This document shows, piece by piece, positions 46,801-56,166 of a DNA stretch of 64,000 nucleotides; the first letter of the stretch is position 1; every line of letters begins with the position of its first letter. The translations under genes and the position numbers were made by a program. The stretch covers positions 1,803,925-1,867,924 of the forward strand of contig NZ_CP041335.1 in the NCBI RefSeq assembly GCF_008033135.1. Direction: 5' to 3'. The DNA comes from Chitinolyticbacter meiyuanensis. GTDB lineage: Bacteria; Pseudomonadota; Gammaproteobacteria; Burkholderiales; Chitinibacteraceae. The notes under the pieces were generated by a model, which had not been told where the DNA came from, did not search any database, and worked only from the letters and a program-made list of their open reading frames with translations.

Positions 46801-48939
46801 AAGGGCGAGGCGACCATCCCGCTGAACATCCCCGACTTCAACGGCACCTTGCGGTTGATGGCGGTGGCGGCGAGCGATGCGCGCTACGGCAATGCCGAGC
46901 AGGAGATGACGGTGGCGGCACCGGTGGTGGCGGAACTCGCCACGCCGCGCTTCATCGCCCCGGGCGACACCGCGACGCTGGCGCTCGACGTGACCAACCT
47001 CACCGGCAGCGCGCAGACCTTCGCAGTGAAGTTCACCGCCGGCAAGCCGGTGAAGATCGCCGGCGGCGAAGCCACGGTGACGCTGAAGGACAAGGAGAAG
47101 AAAACGCTGCGCTACACCGCCGAGGCGACCGATGCCTACGGCCTTGCGCGGCTGGACTTCGAGGTGGCGGGCAAGCTCGCTGGCAAGCCGCTCACCATCA
47201 AGCGGACTGCCGCGCTGCAGGTGCAGCCGCCGGTGGCACTCGATCGCAACGTCACCCGGATCAAGCTCGAGCCGGGCGCCGAGCAGGCACTGCTCCCTGA
47301 GCTGATCGCGCGTTACTACGCCGATTCGGCCCATGTGTCGGTCACCGTCTCCAACAAGCCGCCGCTCAACGTGCGCTCCCTGGTGCAGGGCTTGCTGACG
47401 TATCCCTATGGTTGCCTGGAACAGACCACCAGCACCGCCTATCCGCACGTGTTGATCGATGCCGAGGTCGCCAAGCTCTACGGCCTCAAGCAGTACAGCC
47501 GCGAGGAGCGCACCCGCATGCTGAGCGAGGCGATCGGCCGGCTGGCGGGCATGCAGAAGGCCGACGGCGGTTACACGCTGTGGGGCAGTGGGCCCTACGA
47601 GCTGTGGCTGTCGGCCTATGTCGGCGGCTTCTACCAGGATGCGCGCGCTGCCGGCTTCACCGTGCCGGACAAGCTCTATGCCGATACCCAGGGCTGGCTG
47701 CTGAAGCAACTGCAGCGTGCACCGGCCGATTTCCCCAGCTACGGCAAATCGCTGGCCGACAAGCTGGGCGCCGATGGCACCCTTCGCGACAAGCTCGTTG
47801 GCAACGAGTACGAGCAGCTGCGCATCGACCATCAGCGTCTCGCCGCCGCCGCGCATCAGGGCTATATCCTGGCGCGTGACCAGAAGGCCCCACTGGCCAC
47901 GTTGCGCGTGCTGTACGACAAGTACGCCAACCGCGCCCGCTCGCCACTGCCGCTGGTGCACCTGGGCCTCGCGCTCAAGCTGATGGGTGACGAGAAGCGC
48001 GCTGCCGCCGCTTTCGACGCGGCGATGAAGCGTGGCTACGGCATCACGCCCAACACTGATTGGTACTGGGGCGAATGGCTGGGCGACTACGGCAGCGCCG
48101 TGCGCGACCGCGCCATGGCCTATGCACTGCTGGTCCGCCACAAGATCGCCCATCCGGGGCGCGAAAACCTGGTGTTCGAGCTGGCGGACAGCCTGAAGAA
48201 CCGCCGCTACGCCTATTACTCCACACAGGAGCGGATGGCGCTGCTGCTGGCTTCGCAGGCCGGCGGTGGCCCGGGCGCCTCGGGCAGTGAGTGGAATGCC
48301 GTGCTGACCGTCGGCGGCAGCACCCGTGGCCTTGCCTCCAAGGCTCAGGAAACGGTAAGCCTGCCGGCGGCCGAGATCGCCAAGGGTGCCAAGCTGGCCA
48401 ATAGCGCTGGTGCAGCCTTGTTCGTCGAGATCGAGGCCAGCGGCTATCCCAAGGAGGCGCCCAAGCCGCAGCCGGGCGATCAGATCAAGCTCGCGCGCGA
48501 CTGGTTCTTTGCCGACGGCAAGCCGTACACCGGCCGGGCGCTCAATGTCGGCGAGACGCTGATCGTGCGGGTGACTGCCTCGGCCAGCCAGCGCATCGAG
48601 GATGGCCTCGTGGTCGATCGCATCCCGGCCGGCCTCGAGATCGAGAACCTCAACCTGTCCGATGGCGAGCGCATCGACGCGCTCAAGGTCGACGGCCAAT
48701 CGATCCGCGAGGCGCTGGACGACAGTCGCATCAAGCACCGCGAGTATCGCGACGACCGCTTCGTTGCCGCTGGCCAGCTCGACGGCAACGCGTTGCGCCT
48801 TTACTACCTGGTGCGTGTGGTCACGCCGGGCCGCTTCGTGGTGCCCGCCACGGTGGCGGAGGACATGTACCGGCCGCAGATCACCGGCGTGGGCCAGGCC
48901 AGCCCGGTGCTGACGGTGGTCGACGCGAAGGCCAAGTAA
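43810..48939 (+). CDS. Bacterial alpha-2-macroglobulin with thioester motif
   Basis: 1709 residues, comparable to E. coli YfhM. One N-terminal membrane segment (LSAAAVAVVAAAVGGGWWW, residues ~16-34) with no lipobox, so it is anchored as a signal-anchor protein in the inner membrane rather than as a lipoprotein. MG domains follow (YSGRDLYRPGEKLFVSV), then the central region LPEGKSS...; DLFSGPVLLDAKGEATIPLNIPDFNGTLRLMAV; and the thioester C1202-LEQ in YPYGCLEQTTS within the alpha-helical TED domain (MQKADGGYTLWG). It traps attacking proteases in the periplasm by covalent capture. Usually adjacent to pbpC; here pbpC lies 8 kb downstream. ATG 43810 has GGGGAGAA upstream. Confidence 0.93.
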   Translation: MAVADWLRANARKVGLSAAAVAVVAAAVGGGWWWGQRGASPDASGAAAVAEPTEFGVLECKAGYYDDEPALTVAFTHPIKRKQDLAKKFKVTDLGVLPEGKSSQTNETKAAEEKVVDGRWEIDDDNAQLAHFVTTAKHRYAVDISSGVLADDDRALIGHKRCEIALDAMPPAYYFASRGVVLPASQNGGLPVVTVNVPEVDVEFLRVSPRHIPRFLEKVVAQRRVEPADGEEEGGEDEGYYDSGRLTLSGAVYSWTLSNLRKLTESVYLGRFETDARKNRRNVSFLPVEGIKELQEPGIYVAVMRQPGRYSDAYQVTYFYVTDVGLHVHRGQNQIDAFATSLKTGKALSGVSFELLDEYGKSLANADGDGEGHAVLDKVPLTARALVAKKDNQLSVLALFEPGLDLSEYDIGGHLPRNTKLFAYSGRDLYRPGEKLFVSVIARDTDGRPLPRLPLTATLKRPDGQTVQSATWQPDGKLPGYYQRQLALPPDAATGTWLLELRADPAADEPDTVLRLQVEEFLPERMKLELDSDPPALSAGQAFQVGVKGSYLYGAPASGNRLLGSVAVERDRYTLAKQWPGFLFGDFADDDKRSRQEIEETELGASGDATVTVPLDLGGAKSPMKARATFSLLESGGRPVVRSIERTVWPAPKLIAIRPLFDRDVARENDKAAFEVVRVNTTGALAPLVNAKVKLTREDRDFYWRYDDQRGWHSGYTENDAPVYSGDLALNNRASLAVPVEWGRYRLEIEDPETRQVARYRFYAGWGAQDAEAMGNRPDRVNLKLAGVPAKPGNDVTLTITPPHDGEALVLVEGDKVLWQKRVRVSASGTEIDIPVSEDWKRHDLYISVVAFRPGSDGDRVTPARALGLVYLPLASEDRKFKVALTAPSKARPETRVPVKIKVDGAASGSAFVTLSAVDVGILNITKFKSPDPFDFLFGKHRYSQDLADIYGKLIEKMEGNTGKLKWGGDSGMRDSQDRPEKVKLVDLFSGPVLLDAKGEATIPLNIPDFNGTLRLMAVAASDARYGNAEQEMTVAAPVVAELATPRFIAPGDTATLALDVTNLTGSAQTFAVKFTAGKPVKIAGGEATVTLKDKEKKTLRYTAEATDAYGLARLDFEVAGKLAGKPLTIKRTAALQVQPPVALDRNVTRIKLEPGAEQALLPELIARYYADSAHVSVTVSNKPPLNVRSLVQGLLTYPYGCLEQTTSTAYPHVLIDAEVAKLYGLKQYSREERTRMLSEAIGRLAGMQKADGGYTLWGSGPYELWLSAYVGGFYQDARAAGFTVPDKLYADTQGWLLKQLQRAPADFPSYGKSLADKLGADGTLRDKLVGNEYEQLRIDHQRLAAAAHQGYILARDQKAPLATLRVLYDKYANRARSPLPLVHLGLALKLMGDEKRAAAAFDAAMKRGYGITPNTDWYWGEWLGDYGSAVRDRAMAYALLVRHKIAHPGRENLVFELADSLKNRRYAYYSTQERMALLLASQAGGGPGASGSEWNAVLTVGGSTRGLASKAQETVSLPAAEIAKGAKLANSAGAALFVEIEASGYPKEAPKPQPGDQIKLARDWFFADGKPYTGRALNVGETLIVRVTASASQRIEDGLVVDRIPAGLEIENLNLSDGERIDALKVDGQSIREALDDSRIKHREYRDDRFVAAGQLDGNALRLYYLVRVVTPGRFVVPATVAEDMYRPQITGVGQASPVLTVVDAKAK

Positions 48940-49002
48940 GCTTCAGTGCGCCGGGTCGGCTGGCTCGGCGCACAGTCTCATTCATCCACTCGAGTTGTGT
49001 TC

Positions 49003-49986
49003 GTGATCAAGCCAATACTGCGTGCTTGTCTGCCGGCATTGCTGGCCGGCCTGCTGTTCTCTCCCACCCTGCGTGCCGAAACCGCACCGGATTGCCCGGC
49101 ACCACTGGGTCCATTGCCAGACTGGACGGCGGCACAAACCGCTGATCTGGTGAAGTCGGCCAAGGACAAGGGTTTTCTCTGGCGCATCAGCAAGGGCGGG
49201 CATGATTCCTACCTCTACGGCACCCTGCACATGGGCAAGGTGGAGTGGATGGTGCCAGGACCGCTGCTCGTTCTCGCCATGAAGGCCAGCAACAAACTCG
49301 CGCTCGAGGTGGATCCGACCAAGCCCGATGCCGCGGCCTACATGGCCGATCCGGCGTCCTGGGGAGTACGGTACGACCAGCTCAGTGCCGGCACGCAACA
49401 GCAGCTGCGGCAGATGCTGCGACAAGGCTGCCTGCCCGACACGCTGACCCAGCAGATGTCGGCCGCAATGCTGGTGACTTCGCTATCCATGCTCGACTAC
49501 CTGCGCGAAGGCCTGGATTTCCGCCTGAGTTCGGAGGTGGTGCTGGCCGGCCTGGCCCGCGGGCGCAAGATGCCGGTGGTGGAGCTGGAAAGCGCCAAGG
49601 CACAGCTGGACCTGTTCGAATCGCTGTCGCTGGCCGAAGTGGAGACGTATGCCCAGGCCGCAGCCGAACTGCAGCAGTCTGGCCAGGGCCGCGTCGTGGC
49701 CAGGCGACTGATCGACGCATGGCGCGAAGGGCGCCTCGACGAGATGAGCCGCTTCGAGGAATGGTGCGATTGCGTGAAGACCGACGCAGACCGCGACTTC
49801 ATGTTCAAGCTGAACGATGCCCGCAATGGGCCGATGGCGGACAAGGTGGCGCGGATGCACGAGGCGGGCGACAAGCTGCTCGTTGCCGTGGGCGGCCTGC
49901 ACATGACGGGTGAACAAGGGCTGCCGACCCTGCTCGCCAAGCGGGGTTTCAAGGTCAAGCAGCTGGTGCCCGAACCAGCACACTGA
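49003..49986 (+). CDS. TraB/GumN family secreted protein
   Basis: 327 residues. Signal peptide IKPILRACLPALLAGLLFSPTLRA, then the family motifs YLYGTLHMGK (GTxH) near residue 75 and VAVGGLHMTGEQGL (GGxH) near the C-terminus, which in relatives form a metal-dependent hydrolase site. CDCVK gives two Cys near residue 258. Start GTG 49003 places the charged residue and signal right at the N-terminus; GTG 48997 and 48946 are alternatives in frame. Sixty bases downstream of the alpha-2-macroglobulin gene. Function of the family is largely unknown; some act as peptidases or heme-binding proteins. Confidence 0.8.
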   Translation: MIKPILRACLPALLAGLLFSPTLRAETAPDCPAPLGPLPDWTAAQTADLVKSAKDKGFLWRISKGGHDSYLYGTLHMGKVEWMVPGPLLVLAMKASNKLALEVDPTKPDAAAYMADPASWGVRYDQLSAGTQQQLRQMLRQGCLPDTLTQQMSAAMLVTSLSMLDYLREGLDFRLSSEVVLAGLARGRKMPVVELESAKAQLDLFESLSLAEVETYAQAAAELQQSGQGRVVARRLIDAWREGRLDEMSRFEEWCDCVKTDADRDFMFKLNDARNGPMADKVARMHEAGDKLLVAVGGLHMTGEQGLPTLLAKRGFKVKQLVPEPAH

Positions 49987-50096
49987 GCATCACAGCCCGG
50001 CGGCGGTGAGTTGCCGGTATGCCGATCGCAAGCCCGGCTATAACGAACACAGTTGTCCTTTCGCATCGGCCTTCAAATGCTGACTGAGGAGTGACT

Positions 50097-52886
50097 GTGA
50101 TCGCCGAGAACCGGCATTCCCTGCTGCGCGTGATCTGGCCTTTCCTGCTCGCGGTGCTGCTGCTGCTGCTGATCGGCAGCTTCAGCATCGAGGTGCTGTC
50201 GGCTGCGCGTTCCTATGTCGGCGGCGAGAGCCGCTGGTCCAAGGGGCAGAAGGAGGCGATCTACGCGCTCGCAAGTTATCTGGAAACGCACGACGCCGAG
50301 GATTTCGCGCGCTACCGGGCTGCGATCGCGGTGCCGCTCGGCGACCATGCGGCGCGCTTGGCGCTGCAGGCCAGGCCGCCGGACTACGCAGCGGCAAGGC
50401 AAGGGCTGGAGGCGGGCGGCAACCATCCGGATGACGTCGGCGGCATGATCTGGTTGTTCGACCATTTTCAGCACCTCGGTTATCTCAAGCGCGCCATCGC
50501 GATCTGGACCGAGGGCGATGGCTATCTGTTGCAGCTCGATGCGCTGGCGCAGGCACTGCATCGGCGCATCGGCGAGGGCACGCTGACGCACGAAGAGGCG
50601 CTTGAGGCCAGGCGGCGGATCAGCCGCCTGAACGACCGGCTCACCCCGCTGGAGATCGCGTTCTCAGCCACGCTGGGCGAAGCGGCACGCACCATCCGTG
50701 ATGCACTGCTCTACGGCAATGTGCTGGCGGCGCTGGCACTGATCCTGGTGGCCGCGTGGCGCACCCAGGTCTATCTGGCAGTACGGGCCAAGCTGGAGGC
50801 CGCGCTCAAGATCAGCGAGGAGCGGTTGTCGCTGGCGGTGAACGGCAGCCACAGCGGCATTTGGGACTGGAACATCGCCGATGGCTCGCTGTATTTTTCG
50901 CGCCAGTACAAGCGGCTGTTCGGCTACCCGGACGACGACGAACCGGTGCCGTTCGATCACCTGGTCGGGCTGATCCACGACGACGATCGGCCGCTGGTGA
51001 TCGCCGCGCTGGAGCGGCACTTGGCGCAGGGCGAGCGCTACGAGGCCGAGTTCCGTCTGCGCATCACCAATGGTGCGTACCGCTGGTTCCACGGCGCCGG
51101 GCAGGCCATGCGCAATGGCGATGTACGACCGCAGCGCATGGCCGGCACCTTCGAGGACATCACCGAGCGCAAGCGCATGGAAGCCGCGCTGCAGGCCGAA
51201 CAGGAGCGGGCACTGGTCACGCTGGCCGCGATCGGCGATGCGGTGCTCACCACCAATGTGGCGGGTCGCATCAGCTACGTGAACCCTGCGGCGCAGGCAC
51301 TGCTCGGCATACGCCATGCAGTGGGGCAGACGCTGGCGGGCCTGTGCCGCGTCTATGACGAGGCCAGCCCAGGGCGCGAGCTCGATCCGGTCGGCCAGGT
51401 GCTGGGTGGGACCAGTGCCGATACCGACGACCGCAACCTGTTGCTGCTGCGCCCCGACGGCAAGGAGATCCCGGTGCGGCTGGTGGCGGCGCCGATGCGG
51501 AACGAAGCGGGGCAGATCGCCGGGGTGGCGCTGGCCTTTCACGACATGACGCGCGAGCGCCAGTTCGTTGCCAACCTCTCGTGGCAGGCCAGCCACGACG
51601 AGCTGACCGGGCTGGTGAACCGGCGGGAGTTCGAGCGGCGGTTGTCGCAGCTGATCACTGAGCTGCCGAGCAGCGGCCTGCCGCACGCCGTGCTCTACCT
51701 GGATCTGGACCAGTTCAAGGTGGTGAACGACACCTGTGGCCACGCCGCCGGCGATGAGCTGCTGCGTCAGGTGTGCGGCACGTTGCAGCGCCAGCTGCGG
51801 CAGGACGATACGCTGGCGCGCCTTGGTGGTGACGAATTCGGCGTGATCCTGCAAGGCTGCCCGGTGGAGCCGGCGGAGCGCATCGCCGAGAACCTGCGCT
51901 ATGCCGTCGAGCGCTTGCGCTTCGCCTGGGAGGAGCGGCCATTCGCCATCGGCGTCAGCATCGGCCTCGTCGCGCTCAGCGACAGCCTGCCCACGCTGGA
52001 AGACTGTCTGCGCGCGGCCGATGTCGCCTGCTATATGGCCAAGGAAAAGGGGCGTAACCGGGTGCAGCGCTACTTGCCCGGTGATGCCGAACTGGCGGTG
52101 CGCTACGGCGAGATGGAATGGGTGAACCGTCTGCACCGTGCGCTCGATGAGAACCGGCTATGCCTTTATGCCCAGACCATCCAGCCCTTGCAGCGGCAGA
52201 CCGGACGCCGGGTGGAGCTGTTGCTGCGGCTGCGCGACGAATCGGGCGAACTGGTACCGCCGATCGCCTTCATCCCGGCGGCCGAGCGCTACAACCTGAT
52301 GCCGCTGATCGACCGCTGGGTGATCCGCACGGCGCTGGGCGCGATGGCACACGAGGATGCGTCGCTGCACTGCGCGATCAACCTGTCCGGCGCGTCGCTT
52401 GGCGACGAAAGCCTGCTCGACTACGTGCGCGAACAGCTGGCGCTGCACCGCGTTGCGCCGCGGCGGGTCTGTTTCGAGATCACCGAGACCAGCGCCATTG
52501 CCAACCTCAACCGCGCCACTGCACTGATGCATGCGCTGCATCAGGATGGCTGCCGGTTCGCGCTCGACGATTTCGGCTCGGGCATGTCGTCGTTCGCCTA
52601 TCTCAAGCACCTGCCGGTGGACGATCTGAAGATCGATGGCGCTTTCGTGCGCGGCATGTTGGGCGATGCATCCGATCGCGCGATGGTCGAGGCCATCCAC
52701 CATATCGGTCATGTGATGGGCAAGACCACCATCGCCGAATTCGTCGAGAGCGAGGCGCTGCTCGCGGTGGTGCGCGAGATCGGCATCGACTATGCGCAAG
52801 GCTATGCCGTTGGCCGGCCGCAGCCATTCTGCATGCCGACCATTGCCGAGCCGATCACCGGCAATGCGATCAAGCTGTCCAACTAA
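50097..52886 (+). CDS. c-di-GMP turnover protein: PAS-PAS-GGDEF-EAL, membrane-bound
   Basis: 929 residues. Helix [23 protein letters not shown], a ~180-residue periplasmic region, helix [22 protein letters not shown]_3 ([21 protein letters not shown]...[11 protein letters not shown]), second PAS ([23 protein letters not shown]), GGDEF domain with intact [11 protein letters not shown], and EAL domain in which the signature reads ELLLR instead of EALLR; other EAL residues ([50 protein letters not shown]) are present, so phosphodiesterase activity remains plausible. Start GTG 50097 lies five bases after GAGGAG. No immediate partner gene. Confidence 0.9.
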   Translation: MIAENRHSLLRVIWPFLLAVLLLLLIGSFSIEVLSAARSYVGGESRWSKGQKEAIYALASYLETHDAEDFARYRAAIAVPLGDHAARLALQARPPDYAAARQGLEAGGNHPDDVGGMIWLFDHFQHLGYLKRAIAIWTEGDGYLLQLDALAQALHRRIGEGTLTHEEALEARRRISRLNDRLTPLEIAFSATLGEAARTIRDALLYGNVLAALALILVAAWRTQVYLAVRAKLEAALKISEERLSLAVNGSHSGIWDWNIADGSLYFSRQYKRLFGYPDDDEPVPFDHLVGLIHDDDRPLVIAALERHLAQGERYEAEFRLRITNGAYRWFHGAGQAMRNGDVRPQRMAGTFEDITERKRMEAALQAEQERALVTLAAIGDAVLTTNVAGRISYVNPAAQALLGIRHAVGQTLAGLCRVYDEASPGRELDPVGQVLGGTSADTDDRNLLLLRPDGKEIPVRLVAAPMRNEAGQIAGVALAFHDMTRERQFVANLSWQASHDELTGLVNRREFERRLSQLITELPSSGLPHAVLYLDLDQFKVVNDTCGHAAGDELLRQVCGTLQRQLRQDDTLARLGGDEFGVILQGCPVEPAERIAENLRYAVERLRFAWEERPFAIGVSIGLVALSDSLPTLEDCLRAADVACYMAKEKGRNRVQRYLPGDAELAVRYGEMEWVNRLHRALDENRLCLYAQTIQPLQRQTGRRVELLLRLRDESGELVPPIAFIPAAERYNLMPLIDRWVIRTALGAMAHEDASLHCAINLSGASLGDESLLDYVREQLALHRVAPRRVCFEITETSAIANLNRATALMHALHQDGCRFALDDFGSGMSSFAYLKHLPVDDLKIDGAFVRGMLGDASDRAMVEAIHHIGHVMGKTTIAEFVESEALLAVVREIGIDYAQGYAVGRPQPFCMPTIAEPITGNAIKLSN

Positions 52887-52955
52887 ACACAATGGCTTTA
52901 TTGATTTTTCGATCTAATGATTTGGTTTTATATTTCCTTTGTTGGTGTGTGGCGG

Positions 52956-52961
52956 TATGCT
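52956..52961 (+). promoter_or_regulatory. Possible -10 box upstream of the FMN riboswitch
   Basis: TATGCT about 26 bases before the riboswitch aptamer, in the middle of an AT-rich gap (52887-52960) after the GGDEF/EAL gene. The -35 is not clear. Confidence 0.3.
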
Positions 52962-52986
52962 GCGACTTGCCGGTAAACAGCCGGCA

Positions 52987-53124
52987 ACGTTCTCAGGGCG
53001 GGGTGCAATTCCCCACCGGCGGTATCCGCGCAAGCGGGAGCCCGCGAGCGCCTGCCACAGGCAGGGTCAGCAGATCTGGTGCGATGCCAGGGCCGACGGT
53101 GACAGTCCGGATGAAAGAGATCGT
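52987..53124 (+). ncRNA. FMN riboswitch (RFN element)
   Basis: All conserved RFN blocks appear in order: TTCTCAGGGCGGGGTGCAA, CCCCACCGGCGGTA, AGCCCGCGAGCG, GGTCAGCAGATCTGGTG, CCAGGGCCGACGGT and ACAGTCCGGATGAAAGAG. It lies 78 bases upstream of the lumazine synthase gene and would shut it down when FMN is abundant, by termination or by hiding the ribosome site. Confidence 0.95.
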
Positions 53125-53201
53125 GAATGCCGGCGCGCGCATCGCCGCGTAATGGTATTTCGCGTGCCCTGATTCTGGCTCATCCACCTCCAGGAAAATC
53201 C

Positions 53202-53702
53202 ATGAATCAGCCCCTCAACGCGGTACAGACCCTCGCTTTTTCCCACCCGCCGCATCGCATTGCCTTCATCAGCGCCTCGTGGCACCACGACATCGTCTCC
53301 CAGGCCAGCCAAGCCGCACAGGCTGCGCTGATCGAACAGGCGCCCGGCAGTGCCATCGCCCAATTCGACGTGCCCGGTGCCTTCGAGATTCCGCTGCATG
53401 CCAAGCGGCTGGCGGCATCCGGGCAGTTCGATGCCATCATTGCTTTTGGCCTGGTCGTCAACGGCGGTATCTATCGCCATGAATTCGTCACTGCTGCGGT
53501 GATCGACGGCCTGATGCGGGTGCAGCTCGACAGCGACGTGCCGGTGTTCTCGGCAGTGCTCACGCCGCGTGATTTTCACGAGCACGACGAACATCAGGCC
53601 TTCTTCCGTAGCCATTTCGTGACGAAGGGGCGGGAAGTGGCGCAGGCCTGCCTTGCCACGCTGCACAGCCTGTCGCACCTTCCCGTCGCGGTCGCGGCCT
53701 GA
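53202..53702 (+). CDS. ribH: 6,7-dimethyl-8-ribityllumazine synthase, type II (RibH2)
   Basis: Makes the riboflavin precursor lumazine from the pyrimidine and 3,4-dihydroxybutanone phosphate. 166 residues. Motifs: RIAFISASWHHDIVSQ, QFDVPGAFEIPLHAKRLA, NGGIYRHEFVTAAVIDGLMRVQ, VFSAVLTPRDFHEHDEHQAFF and HFVTKGREVAQACL. The GGIYRHEF and HEHDEH segments are the decameric RibH2 type (as in Brucella) rather than the icosahedral RibH1 with GxTYHFE. It stands alone behind its own FMN riboswitch; the main rib operon must be elsewhere. Confidence 0.92.
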   Translation: MNQPLNAVQTLAFSHPPHRIAFISASWHHDIVSQASQAAQAALIEQAPGSAIAQFDVPGAFEIPLHAKRLAASGQFDAIIAFGLVVNGGIYRHEFVTAAVIDGLMRVQLDSDVPVFSAVLTPRDFHEHDEHQAFFRSHFVTKGREVAQACLATLHSLSHLPVAVAA

Positions 53703-53705
53703 CGG

Positions 53706-54728
53706 TTACTGGTCGAAGCGCACCACCACCTTGCCGAACGGCCCGGCACGCAAGGCCGCCAGCGCACGCGACAGTTCGCGGTAGCCGAACTCGGCCGCGA
53801 TCACCGGCTGCAGCCGGTGCTGGTCGACGAAGGCAGCCAGCCGTTCCAGCGCGCTGCGCGGACCGACGCCGATGCCCTGGATGGTGGGGCGCCGCAGCAG
53901 CAACTGCACGGCGGAGAATGCCAGATCCGGACCATCGAGCACGCCGATCACCGAGAGCCGCCCGCCCTGGCGTAGCGCGGCCAGCGATTGCTGGATGTTG
54001 CTGCCGCCGACCAATTCGAGCACATGATCCGCGCCGCGGCCCACGGTGAGCTCGCGCACCTGTTGCGACCACTCCGGGTGGGCGTGGCGATCGATGCCAT
54101 GCTGCACGCCCAATGCGGCCAGCCGCGCGAGTTTCTCGGTACTGCCCGAAGTGGCGATGACGGTGGCACCGTGCGCCAGCGCGATCTGCGCAGCCCAGAG
54201 CGCCACGCCACCCGTGCCCTGGACCACCACGGTGTCGCCGCCCTTGATCCCGCCGTGGTCGACCAGCGCGAACCAGGCGGTGAGGCCGGCGCAGGTCAGC
54301 GTGCTCGCTGCTGGATCGTCCAGCGTATCCGGCGCGGCGACCAGATGGTCCGCCTTGATCACCACGTGTTGCGACAGCGTGCCGGTCAGCGGCCCGCCCA
54401 ACGAGGTGCCCCAGGTATCGCGTGGCGGCACCAGGCCGTCGTGCCAGTCGCCCCAGAAAGTGCTGATCACGCGTTGGCCTACGCGTACCCGATTCACGCC
54501 AGGGCCGATGGCGAGCACGGTGCCGGCCATATCCGATCCCGGCACCTGCGGGAAAGCCAACGGCAGGCCCATGCCGTGTTCGATCATCAAGAGATCGCGG
54601 TAATTGAGCGCGGCGGCCGCCACCTTCACCAACACCTCACCGGGGCCGGGTTCGGGCAGCGTGGTGGTGACCAGCTCCAGTTGCTGTTCGCCATAGCCGT
54701 GCATTTGCCATTGCTGCGTCGTCGTCAT
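53706..54728 (-). CDS. Zinc-independent MDR-family oxidoreductase (quinone-reductase/alcohol-dehydrogenase like)
   Basis: 340 residues. GroES-like N-domain (EVLVKVAAAALNYRDLLMIEHGMG, PQVPGSDMAGTV) and Rossmann domain with GDTVVVQGTGGVALWAAQIALAHGATV and VLELVGG. The catalytic-zinc Cys is replaced by Asn in LNYRD, typical of NADPH quinone reductases and enoyl reductases rather than zinc alcohol dehydrogenases. Divergent from a LysR regulator whose 117-base promoter gap it shares. GGAG ribosome site ahead of ATG 54728. Substrate unknown. Confidence 0.85.
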   Translation of the reverse strand: MTTTQQWQMHGYGEQQLELVTTTLPEPGPGEVLVKVAAAALNYRDLLMIEHGMGLPLAFPQVPGSDMAGTVLAIGPGVNRVRVGQRVISTFWGDWHDGLVPPRDTWGTSLGGPLTGTLSQHVVIKADHLVAAPDTLDDPAASTLTCAGLTAWFALVDHGGIKGGDTVVVQGTGGVALWAAQIALAHGATVIATSGSTEKLARLAALGVQHGIDRHAHPEWSQQVRELTVGRGADHVLELVGGSNIQQSLAALRQGGRLSVIGVLDGPDLAFSAVQLLLRRPTIQGIGVGPRSALERLAAFVDQHRLQPVIAAEFGYRELSRALAALRAGPFGKVVVRFDQ

Positions 54729-54845
54729 CGTTCGCTCCAGGTTGCAGCCCTGAGAGTCAGGGCGATAAGGCCATGGTATTGGCGAATAAGTGGCGCTAGT
54801 TGCGGTGTATATTCGATACTGTGGCGATACTATGGAGCCAATTGA

Positions 54846-55754
54846 ATGGCCGTGATCGACAACCTCGGCGGCATTGCCGCCTTCGTCACCGCCGTGGAAA
54901 GCGGTGGCTTCAGCGCAGCGGCCGAGCGGCTGCACCTGTCGCGTTCCACGGTTGGCAAGACGGTGGCGCGGCTGGAGGCCCGGCTTGGCGTGAGGCTGTT
55001 TCACCGCACCACGCGCAGCCTCAACCTCACCGATGAAGGCCAGGCCTACTACGAGCGCTGCGTGCGGGTGATGCGCGAGCTGGAGCTGGCGGAAGATGAA
55101 TTGCAGCAGGGCCGCCGCGCGCCGGTGGGGCGGCTGCGCATCAGCGTGCCGGTGCTGTTCGGCCGGCTCTGCGTGGCGCCGGTGTTGCTGGACGTGGCTG
55201 CGGCCCATCCGCAGCTGCAACTGGAGATCGGCTTCTCCGACCGGCGGGTGGAGCTGATCGAGGAGGGCATCGACCTCGCGATTCGCGTCGGCCCGTTGGC
55301 CGACACCGCCGGCCTCAAGATGCGACCGCTGGGGGAGATGCACATGCTGGTCTGCGCCACGCCCAGCTATCTGGCTGAGCACGGCACCCCGCAGACTGCC
55401 GAAGCGCTGGCCGAGCACAATGCCATCCTCTACGGCCGGCTGGGCCGCAACGTGAGCTGGCAGTTCATCGACGAAGCGGGGCAGCAGGTGATGGTACGCC
55501 CATGCGCCCGACTGGCGCTGGATGATCTGGAGGCGATGGCCGCTGCGGTGCGCGCCGGGCTCGGCATCAGCCGGCTGCCGCGCTGGCTGGTGGCCGAGCA
55601 ACTGGCATCGGGTGAACTGGTCGCGGTACTGCCCGGCCTGCATACCGTCGGCTTCCCGGTCCACGCGGTCTGGCCATACACCCGGCAATACTCGGCGCGG
55701 CTGCGCGTGGTGCTCGACGCGCTGGCGCAGGCCTTGCCGCCGTTATTGGCCTGA
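54846..55754 (+). CDS. LysR-family transcriptional regulator
   Basis: 302 residues. HTH region (GGIAAFVTAVESGGFSAAAERLHLSRSTVGKTVARLEARLGVRLFHRTTRSL) and effector domain with GRLRISVPVLFGRLCVAPVLLD. Transcribed away from the MDR oxidoreductase, the likely target. The intergenic region carries the repeats CGATACTGTGGCGATACT (54819-54836) close to the start, a candidate binding site. No -10 was chosen. Confidence 0.87.
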   Translation: MAVIDNLGGIAAFVTAVESGGFSAAAERLHLSRSTVGKTVARLEARLGVRLFHRTTRSLNLTDEGQAYYERCVRVMRELELAEDELQQGRRAPVGRLRISVPVLFGRLCVAPVLLDVAAAHPQLQLEIGFSDRRVELIEEGIDLAIRVGPLADTAGLKMRPLGEMHMLVCATPSYLAEHGTPQTAEALAEHNAILYGRLGRNVSWQFIDEAGQQVMVRPCARLALDDLEAMAAAVRAGLGISRLPRWLVAEQLASGELVAVLPGLHTVGFPVHAVWPYTRQYSARLRVVLDALAQALPPLLA

Positions 55755-55828
55755 GTGGTACCGGGCGCGTGGGCGGAACCGTTACTGGCGTCTTGCCCGT
55801 TCGCCAGCACATAGCGTCGCCTGCGATG

Positions 55829-56074
55829 CTAGGCCGGTTCCACCTCCGTCTCGGCAGGGATAGCCAGATCATTCAGCGCCAGCTCGCCTTCGCCTTCGAT
55901 CAGCACCAGACCGGATACTTCGAGCTGCATGCCCGCACTCAGCACGTGATCGAGCGTATCGCCATCGTGGGTCAGCCACAGCGTGCCGGCGTGGCACCGC
56001 AGCCGGGTGGGGGCTTCGAGTTCCAGTCGCAGCAGGTTCCGGCCGGTGACCGGGAACAGTTTGCATGTCATCAT
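55829..56074 (-). CDS. DUF2917 protein
   Basis: 81 residues: LRLELEAPTRLRCHAGTLWLTHDGDTLDHVLSAGMQLEV, a short cupin-like sequence typical of DUF2917. Commonly found next to a GcvA-type LysR gene in betaproteobacteria, as here, divergently. AAGGAG precedes the ATG. Function unknown. Confidence 0.8.
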   Translation of the reverse strand: MMTCKLFPVTGRNLLRLELEAPTRLRCHAGTLWLTHDGDTLDHVLSAGMQLEVSGLVLIEGEGELALNDLAIPAETEVEPA

Positions 56075-56166
56075 CGCTCACACTCCTTGTGTAATGACAT
56101 TGTGGTGGCAAGGATCAGCAAGGTGTTAACGATGAATTTTCCTCTGATGTGTGAAGGAAACTAACA

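Noticed and set aside
44851..48738. Very long minus-strand open frame opposite the alpha-2-macroglobulin gene
   Set aside because: Typical antisense shadow of a GC-rich gene; composition is His/Arg/Gln-rich with no domain pattern.
53706..55688. Fusion of the oxidoreductase with an upstream 330-residue domain
   Set aside because: The upstream part is antisense to the LysR gene; a good ribosome site and ATG at 54728 define the real start.
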